64,000 nucleotides of DNA from Salvelinus alpinus (GCF_045679555.1 NC_092087.1:24181367-24245366); one strand, 5' to 3'. Shown: positions 42,409 through 55,060, counted from the first letter of the stretch. Notes: generated by a model not told the origin, from the sequence alone. Made by a program: numbers and translations.

Positions 42409-43751
42409 ATGTCGTACTGCAAGCAAGAGGGTAAGGTTAATGACGCACATCCTCACATTTTCATTCATTTCGCTCGTGCAATGTCATTGACTGGCCTAGC
42501 ATGTTGGCTAGCTACTAGTAGCATGTCAGCGTTGCTTATTCCTGCGTTATTGGTGCAGTAATTCCATGTAGATAGCCAGTTATAGGTTCAACGCGGTCTA
42601 TAACTAGGGCAATCAGATTATGTCAGTATTAATCCGATTTGTAGAGGTAGCTAGCTAGATAGGCTATTAGTAGAACGAGCCAGATAGCTAAAGAGTCTTG
42701 AGGACTTTCTTTCGGAGCTGTCAAAGAGCAGGTCATGTCAGGTGACAGTTCAGTTTGTTTTATATCAGGACCCTGTTGACTTAACACTATGTGTGCAGAA
42801 CTCTGTTGAAAAACAGCTGTTGAATTGGTAACTTAACAGCTATTATGGCCAACATTAATAGTCTACAGTGTGCAATGATCCAATAGACAAATGCACTGTT
42901 GTTTTTGGGGGGTCGGTCAGACAATATACACAATATTAACCATTAATTTTTATGGTCTCCCACTTTGATTTAAAACCAGCCTGGAAACCGGGGAGGGGAA
43001 GTGCATTTAGTATCTCATGGTTACAACTCTGTGCCTGTTGTTTCCTTGGAGATGCCATCTTCTCATGCTGACCTCACCTATGTTTTCTCCTTGCCAGGTA
43101 AAGATCGCATTATTTTCGTTACCAAGGAAGACCATGAAGCGCCCAGCAACGCTGAGCTCATTGCAGATGACCCCAATGACCCCTACGAAGATCAGGGTCA
43201 GTGGGCTGTAGATTCTGTGAATTCATGTTGGGGATGTGGAAGGATTATGAAACACTCATCAGTAGTGTAGTCATTACAAAGATACCAAAGAGGTGTATAC
43301 TGAAGAATGATGAAGGGTCGCAATTACAACCATGTCAATACATGATTATATCCCTATTCCTCTAGGCCTGATCCTGCCCAGTGGGGAGATCAACTGGAAC
43401 TGTCCATGCCTGGGAGGGATGGCTAGCGGGCCCTGTGGGACACAGTTCAAGGAGGCCTTCTCCTGCTTCCACTACAGCAATGAAGAGGTGAAGGGTTCAG
43501 AGTGTATCGACAACTTCCGTGCTATGCAGGAGTGTATGCAGAAGTACCCCGAGCTCTACCCCCAGGAGGATGAGAACGAGGGAGCTGACGGTGCTGCCCC
43601 TCCCCTCGTTGATTCTACTGCCCCTGTGCCCACCGAGGACTCTTCCCCAGCCTCAGTGCCCTCTAGTAACTCTACCCCGTCCCCACCAACACCTGAATCT
43701 GCCCCGTCATCCGACAATACACCACCCACAGACAGCCAGGCTGCCAGCTAA
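42409..43751 (+). CDS. chchd4: Mia40 oxidoreductase (CHCHD4)
   Basis: Three exons (42409-42430, 43098-43196, 43366-43751) join to 168 aa. The protein sits in the mitochondrial intermembrane space, where its redox-active CPC (Cys53-Pro54-Cys55, in NWNCPCLGG) oxidises incoming cysteine-rich substrates. The twin CX9C helices are Cys64-Cys74 ([11 protein letters not shown]) and Cys87-Cys97 ([11 protein letters not shown]), placed exactly as in the mammalian protein. The N-terminus reads [15 protein letters not shown]. The tail after about residue 105 is Pro/Ser/Thr-rich and acidic and makes the protein longer than the roughly 142-aa mammalian form. No presequence is seen, as expected. Confidence 0.96.
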
Positions 43752-44252
43752 AATCACCCAGCATCCCCCAGTCTCTCTTAAACCACTGCTGAGCACAGGC
43801 CACTTTCATGGGAGATCAGCTGTGTGTTCACTGGTGCCTCAGACTTTATCTCTTGGTTCAACGTTCATCACAAAGGATAATGACTTTAAAGGGGGCCTAG
43901 TACTGCAGAGGAGTTATGTCTCTTCCAGGGAATATCAGTTAATGCTGTGAGAGGAGGACAATACAAAATACATTTCATAGGATTTATTGTAGTGGTTGTT
44001 GAGCTCCTGAGGTTCCTACAGTGCCAAGTTTGTAGAGAGGGGGGGGTCGTTTTCTGCAGGGGACTTTAGTTAAGACTCGCAACCAACATATTTTTCTGCT
44101 TATCAAGCTTCAAATCAGATGTGTTGTGCCATTCTACGTTAATGCTACACTGGAGGTGTGTAACCTACTGTCAATGTTACTGTTACTGGTCGTTTGTGAT
44201 TACTTGACTTCATGTTTGTGCTTGACGGATCATAGTAAGCAATTGAGCTAGT

Positions 44253-44258
44253 ATTAAA
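44253..44258 (+). terminator. Candidate chchd4 polyadenylation signal (ATTAAA)
   Basis: ATTAAA lies about 500 bp downstream of the chchd4 stop, in otherwise noncoding sequence, before a T-rich and GT-containing stretch. Confidence 0.35.
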
Positions 44259-44684
44259 GCTTGATTACTCTTGTTCTCAGTTGCTGGTCGAAGATCATGT
44301 GACATGTCTGTTTTTCCCACTTAAGTTCTCTCAAAAGTCCTGAACGTCGCTGATGGCAGGAAGTTTTTCCACCAACCTGTATTTTTCAGTTAAATCTGAG
44401 TTTTAGCACAGCCTACATTGCCTTACTATTATATAATAGATTTTTCCATCAAATGACCGCCCTAAGAAAGTGGAAATCCATTGTGTCTATGCAATAATTT
44501 CCTCTAAGGAGAGAATGAAACACTGCGAGCCAACTGGGGTTTTGTTATGTGGTGCATAATGCAGTTTCCATGGAAGATGGAGATGTGTTTAATGCATACA
44601 TTTACGCAAATCACAATGACATTAATACATGATTTATGTGAAAATCTGAGATGCAGTGTGCGTGTAAATCTCAGGATTTGGGCC

Positions 44685-45906
44685 TTTTGAGATACTTTTG
44701 GTCATGTAGTGTATGTGGACACCGCATAAAACATCTTATTCCAAAATCATGGGCAAAGGTGTTCAATAGGGTTGTGGTCAGGGCTCTGTGCAGGCCAGTC
44801 AAGTTCTTCCACACCAAGCTCGACAAACCATTTCTGCATGGAACTCGCTTTGTGGGGCGGCAGGTAGCCTAGTGGTTAGAGCGTTGGACTAGTAACCGAA
44901 AGGTTTCAAGATCGAATCCCTGAGCTGACAAGGTAAAAATCTGTCGTTCTGCCCCTGAACAAGGCACTTAACCCACTGGAGTAAAAGGCATTGAAAATAT
45001 GAATTTGTTCATAACTGACTTGCCTTGTTAAATTAAATGTAAAAGAAAACAAAATAGTGCATTGTCATGCTGAAACAGGAAAGCACTTCCCCAAACTGTT
45101 ACCACAATGTTGGAAACAGAATCGTCCAGAATGTCATTATATGGTGTTGCGTTAAGATTTCTCTTCACTGGAACTAAGGGGCCTAGCTCGAATTGTGAAA
45201 AATAGCCTCAGACCATTATTCCTCCTCCACCAAACTTTACAGTTGGTGCTATGCATTGGGGCAGGTAGCGATCTCCTGGCATCTGCCAAACCCAGATTTG
45301 TCCGTCGGACTGCCAAAAGGTGAAGTGTGACTCATCACTACAGAGAATGCGTTTCCACTGCTCCAGAGTCCAATGGCGGCGAGCTTTACACCACTCAAGC
45401 TGATTCTTGGCATAGTACATGGTGATCTTAGGCTTGTGTGCGGCTGCTTGGCCATGGAAACCCATTTCATGAAGCTCCCGACGAACAGTTATTTTGCTGA
45501 CGTTGCTTCCAGAGGCAGTTTGGAACTCGGTAGTGAGTGTTACAACCGAGGATGGATTACTTGGCGGTCCCGTTCTGTGAGCTTGTGTGGCCTACCACTT
45601 CATGGCTGAGCCGTTGTTGCTCCTAGATGTTTCCACTTCACAATAACAGCACTTACAGTTCACCGGGACAGCTGTAGCAGGGTAGAAATTTGACGAGCTG
45701 ACTTGTTGGAAAGGTGGCATCCTATGACGGTGCCACATTGAAAGTCACTGAGCTCTTCAGTAAGGCCATTCTAATTCCAATATTTGTCTATGGAGATTGC
45801 ATGGCTGTGTGCTCAATTTTATACACCTGTCAGCAAAGGGTATGACTGAAATGGCATAATCCGCTAATTTGAATGGGTGTACGCATACTTTTGTGTATAT
45901 AGTGTA
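44685..45906 (-). mobile_element. Tc1/mariner element interrupted by a SINE
   Basis: Decayed inverted ends are ATACTTTTGGTCATGTAGTG on the left and ACTTTTGTGTATATAGTGTA on the right. The minus-strand frame 45208-45465 encodes the middle of a transposase: KQPHTSL-type and [20 protein letters not shown] with the first catalytic Asp, then [17 protein letters not shown]. The SINE at 44854-45046 separates this from the downstream DDE end. It is inactive. Confidence 0.85.
44854..45046 (+). repeat. HpaI-type tRNA-derived SINE
   Basis: The head GGGGCGGCAGGTAGCCTAGT with GGTTAGAGCGTTGGAC contains the A box. A degraded B box (AGATCGAATCCC) follows, then AATCTGTCGTTCTGCCCCTG and the tail TTCATAACTGACTTGCC. 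This is the HpaI family structure as I know it. It lies inside the Tc1 element and so is younger. Confidence 0.9.
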
Positions 45907-46399
45907 TGACTTTTCTAGTTAGAGGGTCCTGAAAGGCCAAATATGTTTGGTGCTGGCTGCTTTTATCAACAACTCCTGTTCTTATGAAGAAAGGCTGGTG
46001 AGTATATACAGTAGCATCTAGACAGGTGCTAGGCAATCATTGTATAAAAACGATTTAGTCAATGATGAAATTGTGCAAAGCTTGAGTATCCATCCACAGT
46101 GAAGAAGGCACTTCCTTCACCTGCTTTTAAAACATGTAATTTAAACCTTAATGGACTGCTACTCCCATTTAACCTCTCCTGATTAAAGTTCATACTGAAC
46201 CATGTCTCATTTCCTTTCACACCTTTCTAATCTTATGTTTAAATACTTCAAACATAAATTAAGCTATGTATTCATATATACGACTGGCCCATGATGCTTT
46301 GAAAGTGATTCTTCCTTAGGGATCCTGAGTTTATTCTTTGGTAAAACTGCACCACACACACAGCCTTGGATTAAGATATTAGCTACATTTTCGTAACAC

Positions 46400-46665
46400 T
46401 TAAGTTTCTCAGGTTTATCTTTTGATGTACTTTGTAGGCCCTATTTGTTGCGGGAAAAAAGATGCCGATGCCTGGGACATGTGTAGACTTAGATTACTAC
46501 CAGACCTGCACCCTGCAATTGCACTACGCTGAAGAGAGACATGGAGAAGAACAATAGAAAAGAAAATGGAGTGTGGCCTGACCTGGGAAACCCCCACCAA
46601 GAAGGCTGCAGAATAGAGCAGTGCACTCTCTTGTGGGCCTCAATATTTAAGTAAGTAAGTAAGTA
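46400..46665 (+). repeat. Possible LINE 3' end with (TAAG)n tail
   Basis: A plus-strand reading gives a short WRRT-like block (RRTIEKKMECGLTWETPTKK) resembling the C-terminus of some LINE ORF2 proteins. It is followed by a stop and a (TAAG)n run at about 46648-46664. The similarity is short. The flanking stretches 45907-46399 and 46666-47194 show nothing recognisable. Confidence 0.35.
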
Positions 46666-47194
46666 GGTGTATTTTTTAGCATTTTAATTGGAACACTAAA
46701 TGATTGGAATTGGATACTGATAAATATATAGTACACTAAAAGCAGAGACAGCACTGGAATGTAATAAATTGTTATAGAACCTAGTAGGCATTTTGATGTT
46801 ATCATTTATAAAAGGCATGGCTTTTGACATACACAAAGTCTGTAAAGCTTGTATGCCAGGGTTTGTTGTGTCCGATAGTTAACACTGGCTTGCAGAAAAG
46901 AATGGCTCAAATATGACCACCCAAACATTCATTGGATTCCAGAAGGATGCTTTTTTTATGTTTGTGTGTGGTATTTCCCCCAAGTTAAATCATCTTCACA
47001 AGAATGTCTAAAAAGATTCCAGTCAGTCCTCTTTGCATCATATGGCAGGGTTGTAGTCTTTTCTGGGCAAGATTTTCCATAGCAGTCATTGGTCAAGACA
47101 CTCGGTCAAGCCTTTTCCACTGACTTTCAGTCCCTTTTCTGAATTATCTATTGAACCAGTGATACAACCCTCAATTTCCATTCAAATTGCTCTG

Positions 47195-50100
47195 TTATGG
47201 GCAGCCCTGCCTTAGGCCCTCCGATATGTGGGTCCCCAGTTGAGGGGTCCAAGGAACCACCACACTCTGCATGGTGACCAGCAGCCGCTCTGTCTCTACC
47301 TCCTCTGGACCCGCCAGCAGGTACTCCACACCTGGAAGAAGAGGGAGAGGAGAGGGTTCAGCCTCCATCTTGTTTAGAAGAACATATATCAGAGTGAACA
47401 GAGTAGCTACCAACCTTGTGGAAAAATAGGGATGATATTTAGAATGTTACTGAATATAGTCGCACAATATTCAGTTCAGTGATGTATAAATTGGGCTACC
47501 TGGATTAAGAATGGGGCAGGTGCACCCCCGGCTAGTCCAGGAGAGGGGGTAGATACTGTGGGTGCCCTGGGAGAGAGGCACCTGTCCTGAACGCAGGACC
47601 TTGCGAACTTTGACCTGTACCTCTGCGTGGCTCCCCTTGTCATAAGCTGACAACACACTGGCTTTGATCACTGCCACAGACACACATGGAGACATGCATC
47701 ACTGAAAAGGTGAGGGGTACATTTAAAATAATGTAGGATGTGTACAGTATGTGAGAACCTTGGGAAATATTTTACCATAGGCATATTTGGTCTTGCAGAG
47801 ATCTGAGACACTCCTCAACTTTCTCTCCTTACAACTGCATTTCCCTGGAAGGAGCCATAGACAGTATCAGCAGCACAATATGTTTACTCAAACCCATGAA
47901 GGTAAGCAATAAGTAGTGGGTGGTGCATGACTCTAATGCTAGTGTGCAATATTATTCACCTGTGTAGTGCAGGGCAGAGACTGCCAGTTGCTTTGACCAC
48001 ACTGGCTCACCCTCATTGGTCAAGGCATGGTCCATGGCAAGAATCTTGCCTCCCATAGGTATATTTAAAACCTGGTTATTTGCATAGCTGATGAAGTGAC
48101 AACGAGAATACAGAGGTAAGATGTTATTGTGGAGTGAAACTGGAAATAGGAAAGAAAGCCACATATGAAGTGTTAGATTTAGTAGTGAGAAATAGGGCTT
48201 AGGGCTTACCTGTCCAGGCAGAGCCCAGTGTGGGGGTCACAGTTTTGGGGACAAGCACAGGGTTTGCACCCCTCTCCCCCAAAGCCCCAGTATCCAGGGA
48301 GACAGTGGTTGCAGCCTGTTCCCCCCACACCAGGTCTGCAATGGCACTGTCCACTCCTGGGGTGGCACCATCGACCCTCCTCCCCAGAGATGGCTGGTAA
48401 TGAGCCCAGTGGGTCACACCAACAACCTGTTAGCGAAAGAGCGAAACAGAGACACACAGACTTAGCAAGAACACACACACCCTCTCCCTTGTTTCCTCTC
48501 GCTCTATCCCCACATGTTGTTACAAATCATACCACTAGAGGGAGATACTGTTTTAATATACACATGTTTTCAGTTTCAAGTAGCGTTCTTTGACTTGTCT
48601 GTAGGTTGTCCTGACTTACGTGTGCAGACGTGGGGGGAGTTGAGAGGCATGGCTGGTTGGCGGTGGTAACCGTGGCGACAGCGCTGGCACCTGCGCCCAG
48701 CTGTATTGTGTTGGCAGTCGTCACAGACACCCCCACTGGTGCCCCCCAAGGACAGCCACGCCCTCTTGGAGAAATGACAGCTCTCTGCATGGCCATGACA
48801 CTCACACTCTGGAGCACAGGGAGACAACGACCGGACAGGGGAGAGGATGGAGCGGTTAGTAAGGAGGAAAGAGATTATTTAATGACACCCAACGGTAGGG
48901 TTGCCAACACTCCCGGTTTAGCTTGGAGCCTTGACCTCCCTGCATGTTCTACAACTTTTCCAGGAGATTTTGTTCATGTTTGAATGAAACTTTAATAACT
49001 GAAATATAAACAATGTTGAAGTATTTCTCTAATCTCTCAACATGAGCTTGATTTGAGCTGGCAACCCAACAGGGCCTGGTCCCTTTTAGTAGGGCACTCA
49101 CTATGGCACGGGTGTGGCTCCCCATTGCTGCCATTGGCTGGCTTCCAGGACTGGTCATTGTAGAGTGGGCCACACCTTTCACAGTGTTCTCCTGCTGTGT
49201 GGTGAGTGCACACACACCTGCCAGCCACCTGCAATAAACATCAGGTCTATTGGCCGCATGTGACAAATACAATTTCATTTGAAACATCCACAATAAAAGG
49301 ACAAGCATAGCTACTTAAGAGTTTCTAAAGCACACAGATACACACAGGCTGAGCAGACCACACTCACCATGTCCTTCAGTGTGTCCTGTCCACCTCTGTG
49401 GGGTAAGCAGTGTTCTGCATGGCCATGACAGAGACAGGTCCCCCGAGCCAGGAGAGTGTAAATGGCAAATGGAGCTGAGGCAGGACCCTCTGAGCTGGGC
49501 TGGGGGGAAGGGAGGAGGGGGAGATTCAGGTCCGCTGGAGGTTTGAAGAGTCTGATGGAGGAAGAAGTGGTGGAAGGCGCCACAGATAATGGGCAGGTCT
49601 GAGCCTTGAGAAGTCTGAGGCGGAGGTTGGTGAGGGTCAGCTGGGAAAGGCCCTCTGGACTGTAGGGGTCAACTAATCCACCAGGACCCAGAGTCCGAAA
49701 TATCACCTGTGAGAAACATAAGGGTCTACTATATACTGTATGTCTACTGTGCTTCTAGAACTCTGCTTTTGTCTTACCCCACAAAGTGCATGAGACACTC
49801 TGTCCTTTTACCTCTCCCCTGCTGCACGGCTTGGCACTGGAGTACCGGGACGTACACCGCGAGCCATGCTGACTGGTGTCATCAGGAAGACCAAACGCCA
49901 GACTGCAGTTCTGTGCAAACAGCTTGAGTGTTTCCCACGTCCGGCCGAAGTCCTGCGAGCGCTCCATGGCCATGGCAGCGGGCCTGGGTGAGTGGAACAG
50001 CAGCACCACGTGGGTCAGACAGAAACGGGTCTCCAGGTCCAGACGGACCTCCTCCTCCTGGTCAGTGCCCACGCCCGAGCCCCACCAGGAGTCTGGGTGC

Positions 50101-50807
50101 TGGAAGGGATCATCCACCATGTTGGCAGGCGGGTGAAGGTCAACTGGACAGGGGTGGAGGGGGGTGGGGCATGGGGAGTGGTGGGACCCATTCCCACAGC
50201 AGCCTGAGAGGGTGGTGAGGGTCCTGCCACTGGCCAGGTTGCCCATGGGAGGACTGCAGGCATGGTCTACACACCTGGAGGCTGAAGATGGGGTGGAGGA
50301 AGAGAGTTAATGCAGAATAAATATAAAATATGCGATCTCATAACTGCATATTGGCTATTTTCCCATGGGAGGGTGTCAATGAACTCAGATCGTCCGGCAG
50401 GAAAGGGAGCAATGTGCGCACGTGTATCTCAGGTTGCATCTTCCAAGGTAACCCAATAATATCAGAGAAAATCGGGCGATAGGCTACTGAGTTATCAAGA
50501 ACGAGTTTCGATCTTTTCCAGTCATAACTGTAAAGATAAGGCAGATAACGGAACCGCAGCTGGTGGCACTGTGTGCCCAATTCATCCCACAATGGAATTT
50601 GTTATGATACATTCCTATAATCCACTGCGTCGTTAGAATAGCGCCAACAGAGGCAGTAATACTATGGCCAAAAATCTAACCGCAATCTAACCATCATATC
50701 AAATTAATTGATGGCCACTCACCTGTCCCGCTGTGCATGAACGCTACAATTAAAGCGCAGTTAATCGCCAGCATCTCAAATCGAAGGCGACCTTCAAATC
50801 GTTTCAT
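47195..50807 (-). CDS. ntn4: Netrin-4
   Basis: Ten coding exons on the minus strand: 50723-50807, 49812-50281, 49368-49706, 49102-49228, 48620-48808, 48210-48426, 47960-48087, 47776-47844, 47500-47670, 47195-47331. They join in frame to 643 aa (mammalian netrin-4 about 630). A signal peptide lies near residues 12-28. The laminin N-terminal domain is about 30-275 (SPRPAAMAMERSQDFGRTW). Three laminin-type EGF modules span about 275-470 (CLCHGHAEHC, SGGVCDDCQHNTAGRRC, GYWGFGGEGCKPC). The C-terminal NTR domain is about 520-643 (SAYDKGSHAEVQVKV, WTSRGCTCPILNPG). Netrin-4 is a secreted basement-membrane protein that binds laminin gamma chains and disturbs laminin networks. Confidence 0.95.
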
Positions 50808-52164
50808 AGGTTTTTGATAATCCCACTGGATTATCAATCCAATGACAAGAAAACTCACAGTCAAATAGTCTTATTATTCTTGGCAGCAGTGCAGATGCGC
50901 CTTAGCATCACATGCGTTTGTTTATTACAAAAATGACCGCATTCCAATGAGAACCGCAAAATTTCGCATAGCCTACATCCCAATCTATCGCTTGAAGTCC
51001 AATAGAGCCGCAGTTTGATTCAGCCATACGCTTTGTATGACATCTTTATTAATGACGACAGGGAAATGATTGTTTTCGCATTCAGAGCGTCAGCATTAAC
51101 AATTAACATTAGTCAATGAAGTGTGTCCCGTACGCGGCTGGTCCATGTCTCTCAACGATAGAGTCAGACGATGCCCAGTCCCTACTCCTGAGCTATTACA
51201 AAAGAGCTGACGAAAATAGCCCCAGGGCACTCAATTTTTAGGGCTTGCCTTGATAGCACATTGTCACACGGTGGATACTAGCCTATAAGGTTTCCCAAAC
51301 TTGCTCCTGCCCCCCTGGGTGCACGTTTTGTTTTTTAGCGCTAGCACTACACAGTCGATTCAAATCATCAAAGCTTGATGATGAGTTGGTTATTGGAATC
51401 AGCTCTAGCTGACTAAACTCAACTCCATGAGTTATGATGAAGATGTATGGCGACTAGTGAGGGCATTAAAATAGTTTTTTATCAAAAACTACAGATTTCA
51501 ACACCCAAAGAATAGCCCTCATTAATGCTGCCAACTAATAGCTGACATTTACACAGATCGATTTCATGTGTAAATGAGGGATATTCTTTTGGTGCTGAAA
51601 TCCGTCGTTTTTATAAAAATATATTTTAATGTAATGTCGGAGCTCCAGTCCATCCACACTAGTCACTGCTCAACTCCATCGTAAATCGTGGAGGTGAGTT
51701 AAGTTGGCTAGAACTTCTCAGGACTTTATGCATGGTTGAATACGCAGGCTACTCAATCCACTTCACCACATGCCTGTCTGATTTTGTCGATTGGCCTCAG
51801 AATCCTTTCTATAGGCCTAATACAAGAAAGTGATGCTCGATATTAAACACTTGGCCTCCAAAGTGTTGATATACCACAGTGCTTCTACAAAATTCCCTGT
51901 GTCAACCACATGTAGGCCTATGTCAGGAAATGAACAGTCCATGCTGAACTTGTTGATGCATTCCTAACCCCTGGCAATATGGCACACAGACCCAGTAGAT
52001 GGAATAAACACCATGTCTCTTTAGTATTGTGGCTCAGTGTAAATGAAAGGGGCTTAGAACTGTTGAATAGTCCCACAAAATTAGATTTTATTCGCATAAA
52101 TTACTTTAATAAGGTGCAAATTTACAGACCACACTGATGGCATTACCAGGCAAATTGGAACCAA
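50808..52164. other. Netrin-4 upstream region
   Basis: This is noncoding sequence upstream of the netrin-4 start codon (minus strand). It should hold the promoter, but I see no TATA box or other site that I can support, and no repeat that I recognise. Confidence 0.4.
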
Positions 52165-53326
52165 TTTTATTTATTTATTTTTATTTCACCTTTATTTAAC
52201 CAGGTAGGCTAGTTGAGAACAAGTTCTCATTTACAACTGCGACCTGGCCAAGATAAAGCAAAGCAGTGTGACACAAACAACAACACAGTTACACATGGAA
52301 TAAACAAACATACAGTCAATAATACAATAGAGAAAGTCTATATACAGTGTGTGCAAATGAGGAAGGATAAGGGGCGTGAGGCAATAAATAGGCCATGGTG
52401 GTGAAATTATTACAGTATGGCAAATTAAACACCTGGGTGATAGATGTGCAGAAGATGAGTGTGCAAGTAGAGATACTGGGGTGCAAAGGAGCAAAATAAA
52501 TAACAATATGGTGATGAGGTAGTTGGATGGGCTATTTACACATTGGCTATGTACAGGTGCAGTGATCTGTGAGCTGCTCTGACAGCTGGTGCTTACAGCT
52601 AATGAGGGAGATATGAGTCTCCAGCTTCAGTGATTTTTGCAGTTCATTCCAGTCATTGGCAGCAGAGAACTGGAAGGAAAGGCGGCCAAAGTAGGAATTG
52701 GCTTTGGGGGGTGACCAGTGAAATATACCTGCTGGTGCGCGTGCTACGGGTGGGTGCTGCTATGGTGACCAGTGAGCTGAGATAAGGCGGGGCTTTACCT
52801 AGCAAAGAAATATAGATGACCTGGAGCCAGTGGGTTTGGCGACAAATATGAAGCGAGGGCCAGCCAACGAGAGCATACACAGTGGTGGGTAGTATATGGG
52901 GCTTTGGTGACAAAACTGTGATAGGCTGCTGTCACGTTCCTGACCTGTTTTCCGTTGTTTTTGAACTTTGTTTAGTTGGTCAGGACGTGAGCTGGGTGGG
53001 TAGTCTATGTTATGTGTTTCTATGTTGGTTTAAATGTGTTGCCTGATATGGTTCTCAATTAGGGGCAGGTGTTTGACGTTTCCTCTGATTGAGAACCATA
53101 TTAAGGTAGGCTGTTCTCACTGTTTGTTTGTGGGTGATTGTTCCTGTGTCTGTGTCTACCACACGGGACTGTTTCGTTTGTTCGTTCGTTTGGCTAGTCT
53201 TTCCTGTTGGTGCGTTCTTCGTGTCTATGTAAGTTCTCAAGTTCAGGTCTGTCTACGTCGTTTTGTTGTTTTGTTTCTATTCAAGTGTTCTTCGTATGTT
53301 CGTCTTTGCTTTAATAAATATTCATT

Positions 53327-53662
53327 ATGTCTCCATACCTCGCTGCGTGTTGGTCCGATCCATGCTCCTCCTCGTCCGAGGAGGAGGAATATGACGAACG
53401 TTACAGAATCACCCACCAACAAAGGATCAAGCAGCGGGGTAACGGGCAGCAGCGACAGCAGCGGCCCATTACACAGGACTCCTGGACATGGGAGGAAATT
53501 TTGGAGGGAAAAGGACCCTGGGCTAAGGTTGGAGAGAATCGCCGCTCTCGGGAGGAGAAGGAGGCAGCTAAAGCCCAGGAACGGTGGTATGAGGAGGCAG
53601 CACGTAAGCGAGGCTGGAAGCCGGAGAGTCAAGCCCAAAAATTTCTTGGGGGGGGGGCTTAA
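53327..53662 (+). CDS. Short acidic/basic frame starting in the 5' LTR
   Basis: A 111-codon frame starts at an ATG inside the LTR (MSPYLAACWSDPCSSSSEEE) and runs across the LTR boundary to ITQDSWTWEEILEGKGPW and AKAQERWYEEAARKRGWK, ending before the G-run at about 53649. Composition is highly charged. I do not recognise the family; it could be a degenerate gag-like start, but no capsid or zinc-knuckle motif is present. Coding is unproven. Confidence 0.35.
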   Translation: MSPYLAACWSDPCSSSSEEEEYDERYRITHQQRIKQRGNGQQRQQRPITQDSWTWEEILEGKGPWAKVGENRRSREEKEAAKAQERWYEEAARKRGWKPESQAQKFLGGGA

Positions 53663-53944
53663 AGGGAGTGTGGCGAAGTCAGGTAGGAGACCTGCACCAA
53701 CTCCCTATGCTTACCGTGGAGTGCGAGAGTACGGGCAGACACCGTGTTATGCGGTAGAGCGCATGGTGTCTCCTGTACATGTGCATAGCCCGGTGCGCAT
53801 AGCCCGGTTCCTGCTCCCCGCACTAGCCTTGAGGTGCGTGTCTCCAGTCCGGTACCACCAGTTCCGGCACCACGCACCAGGCCTACTGTGCGCCTCAGCA
53901 GGTCAGAGTCGGCCGTCTGCCCAACGCCGCCTGCACTGCTCGTC

Positions 53945-54370
53945 TGCCCAGCGCCATCTGAGCCATCCGTCTGCCTAGCGCCGTCTGAGCCATCCGTCTG
54001 CCCAGCGCCGTCTGAGCCATCCGTCTGCCCAGCGCCATCTGAGCCGTCCGTCTGTCCCGAGCCGTCAGAGCCGTCCGTCTGTCCCGAGCCGTCAGAGCCG
54101 TCCGTCTGTCCCGAGCCGTCAGAGCCGTCCGTCTGTCCCGAGCCGTTAGAGCCGTCCGTCAGTCAGGAGCCGCTAGAGCCGTCCGTCAGTCAGGAGCCGC
54201 TAGAGCCGTCCGTCAGTCAGGAGCCGCCAGAGCCGCCAGCCAGTCAGGAGCCGCCAGAGCCGGCAGCCAGTCAGGAGCTGCCAGAGCCGCCAGCCAGTCA
54301 GGAGCTGCCAGAGCCGCCAGCCAGGAGCTGCCAGAGCCGCCAGCCAGTCAGGAGCTGCCAGAGCCGCCAG
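53945..54370 (+). repeat. 27-bp minisatellite (9-residue repeat)
   Basis: About fifteen 27-bp units change gradually from one end to the other. In the 53834-54859 frame they encode SVCPAPSEP, then SVCPEPSEP, then SVSQEPLEP, then ASQELPEPP. One unit near 54320 is shortened, which changes the frame in which the following block is read. Confidence 0.85.
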
Positions 54371-54836
54371 CCAGTCATGAGCTGCCCTCCAGTCATGAGT
54401 TGCCCTCCAGTCATGAGCTGCCCTCCAGTCATGAGCTGCCCTCCAGTCATGAGCTGCCCTCCAGTCATGAGCTGGCCTTCAGTCATGAGCTGCCCTCCAG
54501 TCATGAGCTGCCCTCCAGTCATGAGCTGCACTCCAGTCATGAGCTGCCCTTCAGTCATGAGCTGCCCTCCAGTCATGAGCTGCCCTCCAGTCATGAGCTG
54601 CCCTCCAGTCATGAGCTGCCCTCCAGTCATGAGCTGCCCTCCAGTCATGAGCTGGCCTTCAGTCATGAGCTGCCCTCCAGTCATGAGCTGCCCTCCAGTC
54701 ATGAGCTGCACTCCAGTCATGAGCTGCCCTTCAGTCATGAGCTGCCCTCTAGTCATGAGCTGCCCTCCAGTCATGAGCTGCCCTCCAGTCATGAGCTGCC
54801 CTCCAGTCATGAGCTGCCCTCCAGTCATGAGCTGCC
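54371..54836 (+). repeat. 18-bp minisatellite, about 26 copies
   Basis: Units of the form CAGTCATGAGCTGCCCTC run for about 470 bp with few changes. A larger period is visible, because the variants GGCCTT, GCACTC and CCCTTC recur in the same order near 54470-54550 and 54650-54730. This shows an internal duplication of about 180 bp. In the frame 54400-55227 the units read SHELPS; in another frame MSCPPV. Confidence 0.92.
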
Positions 54837-54839
54837 ATA

Positions 54840-55060
54840 TAGTCCGGAGCTGCATCTAGTCCGAAGCAACCATTCAGTCCTGAGCTGCCTCTCTGTCCGG
54901 AGCTGCCCTTCAGTCCTGAGCTGCCCCTCAGTCCTGAGCTGCCCCTCAGTCCTGAGCTGCCCCTCAGTCCTGAGCTGCCCCTCTGTCCTGAGCTACCCCT
55001 CTGTCCTGAGCTACCTCTCTGTCCTGAGCTACCTCTCTGTCCTGAGTTGTCTCCTCTATT
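54840..55060 (+). repeat. Degenerate 18-bp repeats (CTGAGCTGCCCCTCAGTC type)
   Basis: About a dozen further 18-bp units follow, diverged from the previous block (CAGTCCTGAGCTGCCCCT, then TCTGTCCTGAGCTACCTC). They read VLSCPS-like hexapeptides in the same frame. They link the minisatellite to the non-repetitive end of the element. Confidence 0.75.

Noticed and set aside
43001-43270. Alternative start of chchd4 within intron 1
   Set aside because: The open frame merely extends exon 2 into the flanking introns; exon 1 at 42409 supplies the conserved MSYCKQEG start.
47952-48164. Longer netrin-4 exon 7 starting at about 48144
   Set aside because: Joined to exon 6 it gives an immediate stop; the acceptor before 48087 restores the frame.
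53034-53978. 314-codon plus-strand frame beginning MCCLIWFSIRG
   Set aside because: It lies largely in the LTR of the element at 52930; the same start recurs as a 134-codon frame in the other LTR, and no domain is seen. Chance open frame in an LTR.
54371-54836. CRISPR-like array of short repeats
   Set aside because: Units are 18 bp, contiguous and without spacers, in a vertebrate LTR element. It is a minisatellite.
54298-54855. Minus-strand repeat protein (QLMTGG repeats)
   Set aside because: Any 18-bp repeat stays open in several frames on both strands; this is the shadow of the minisatellite.
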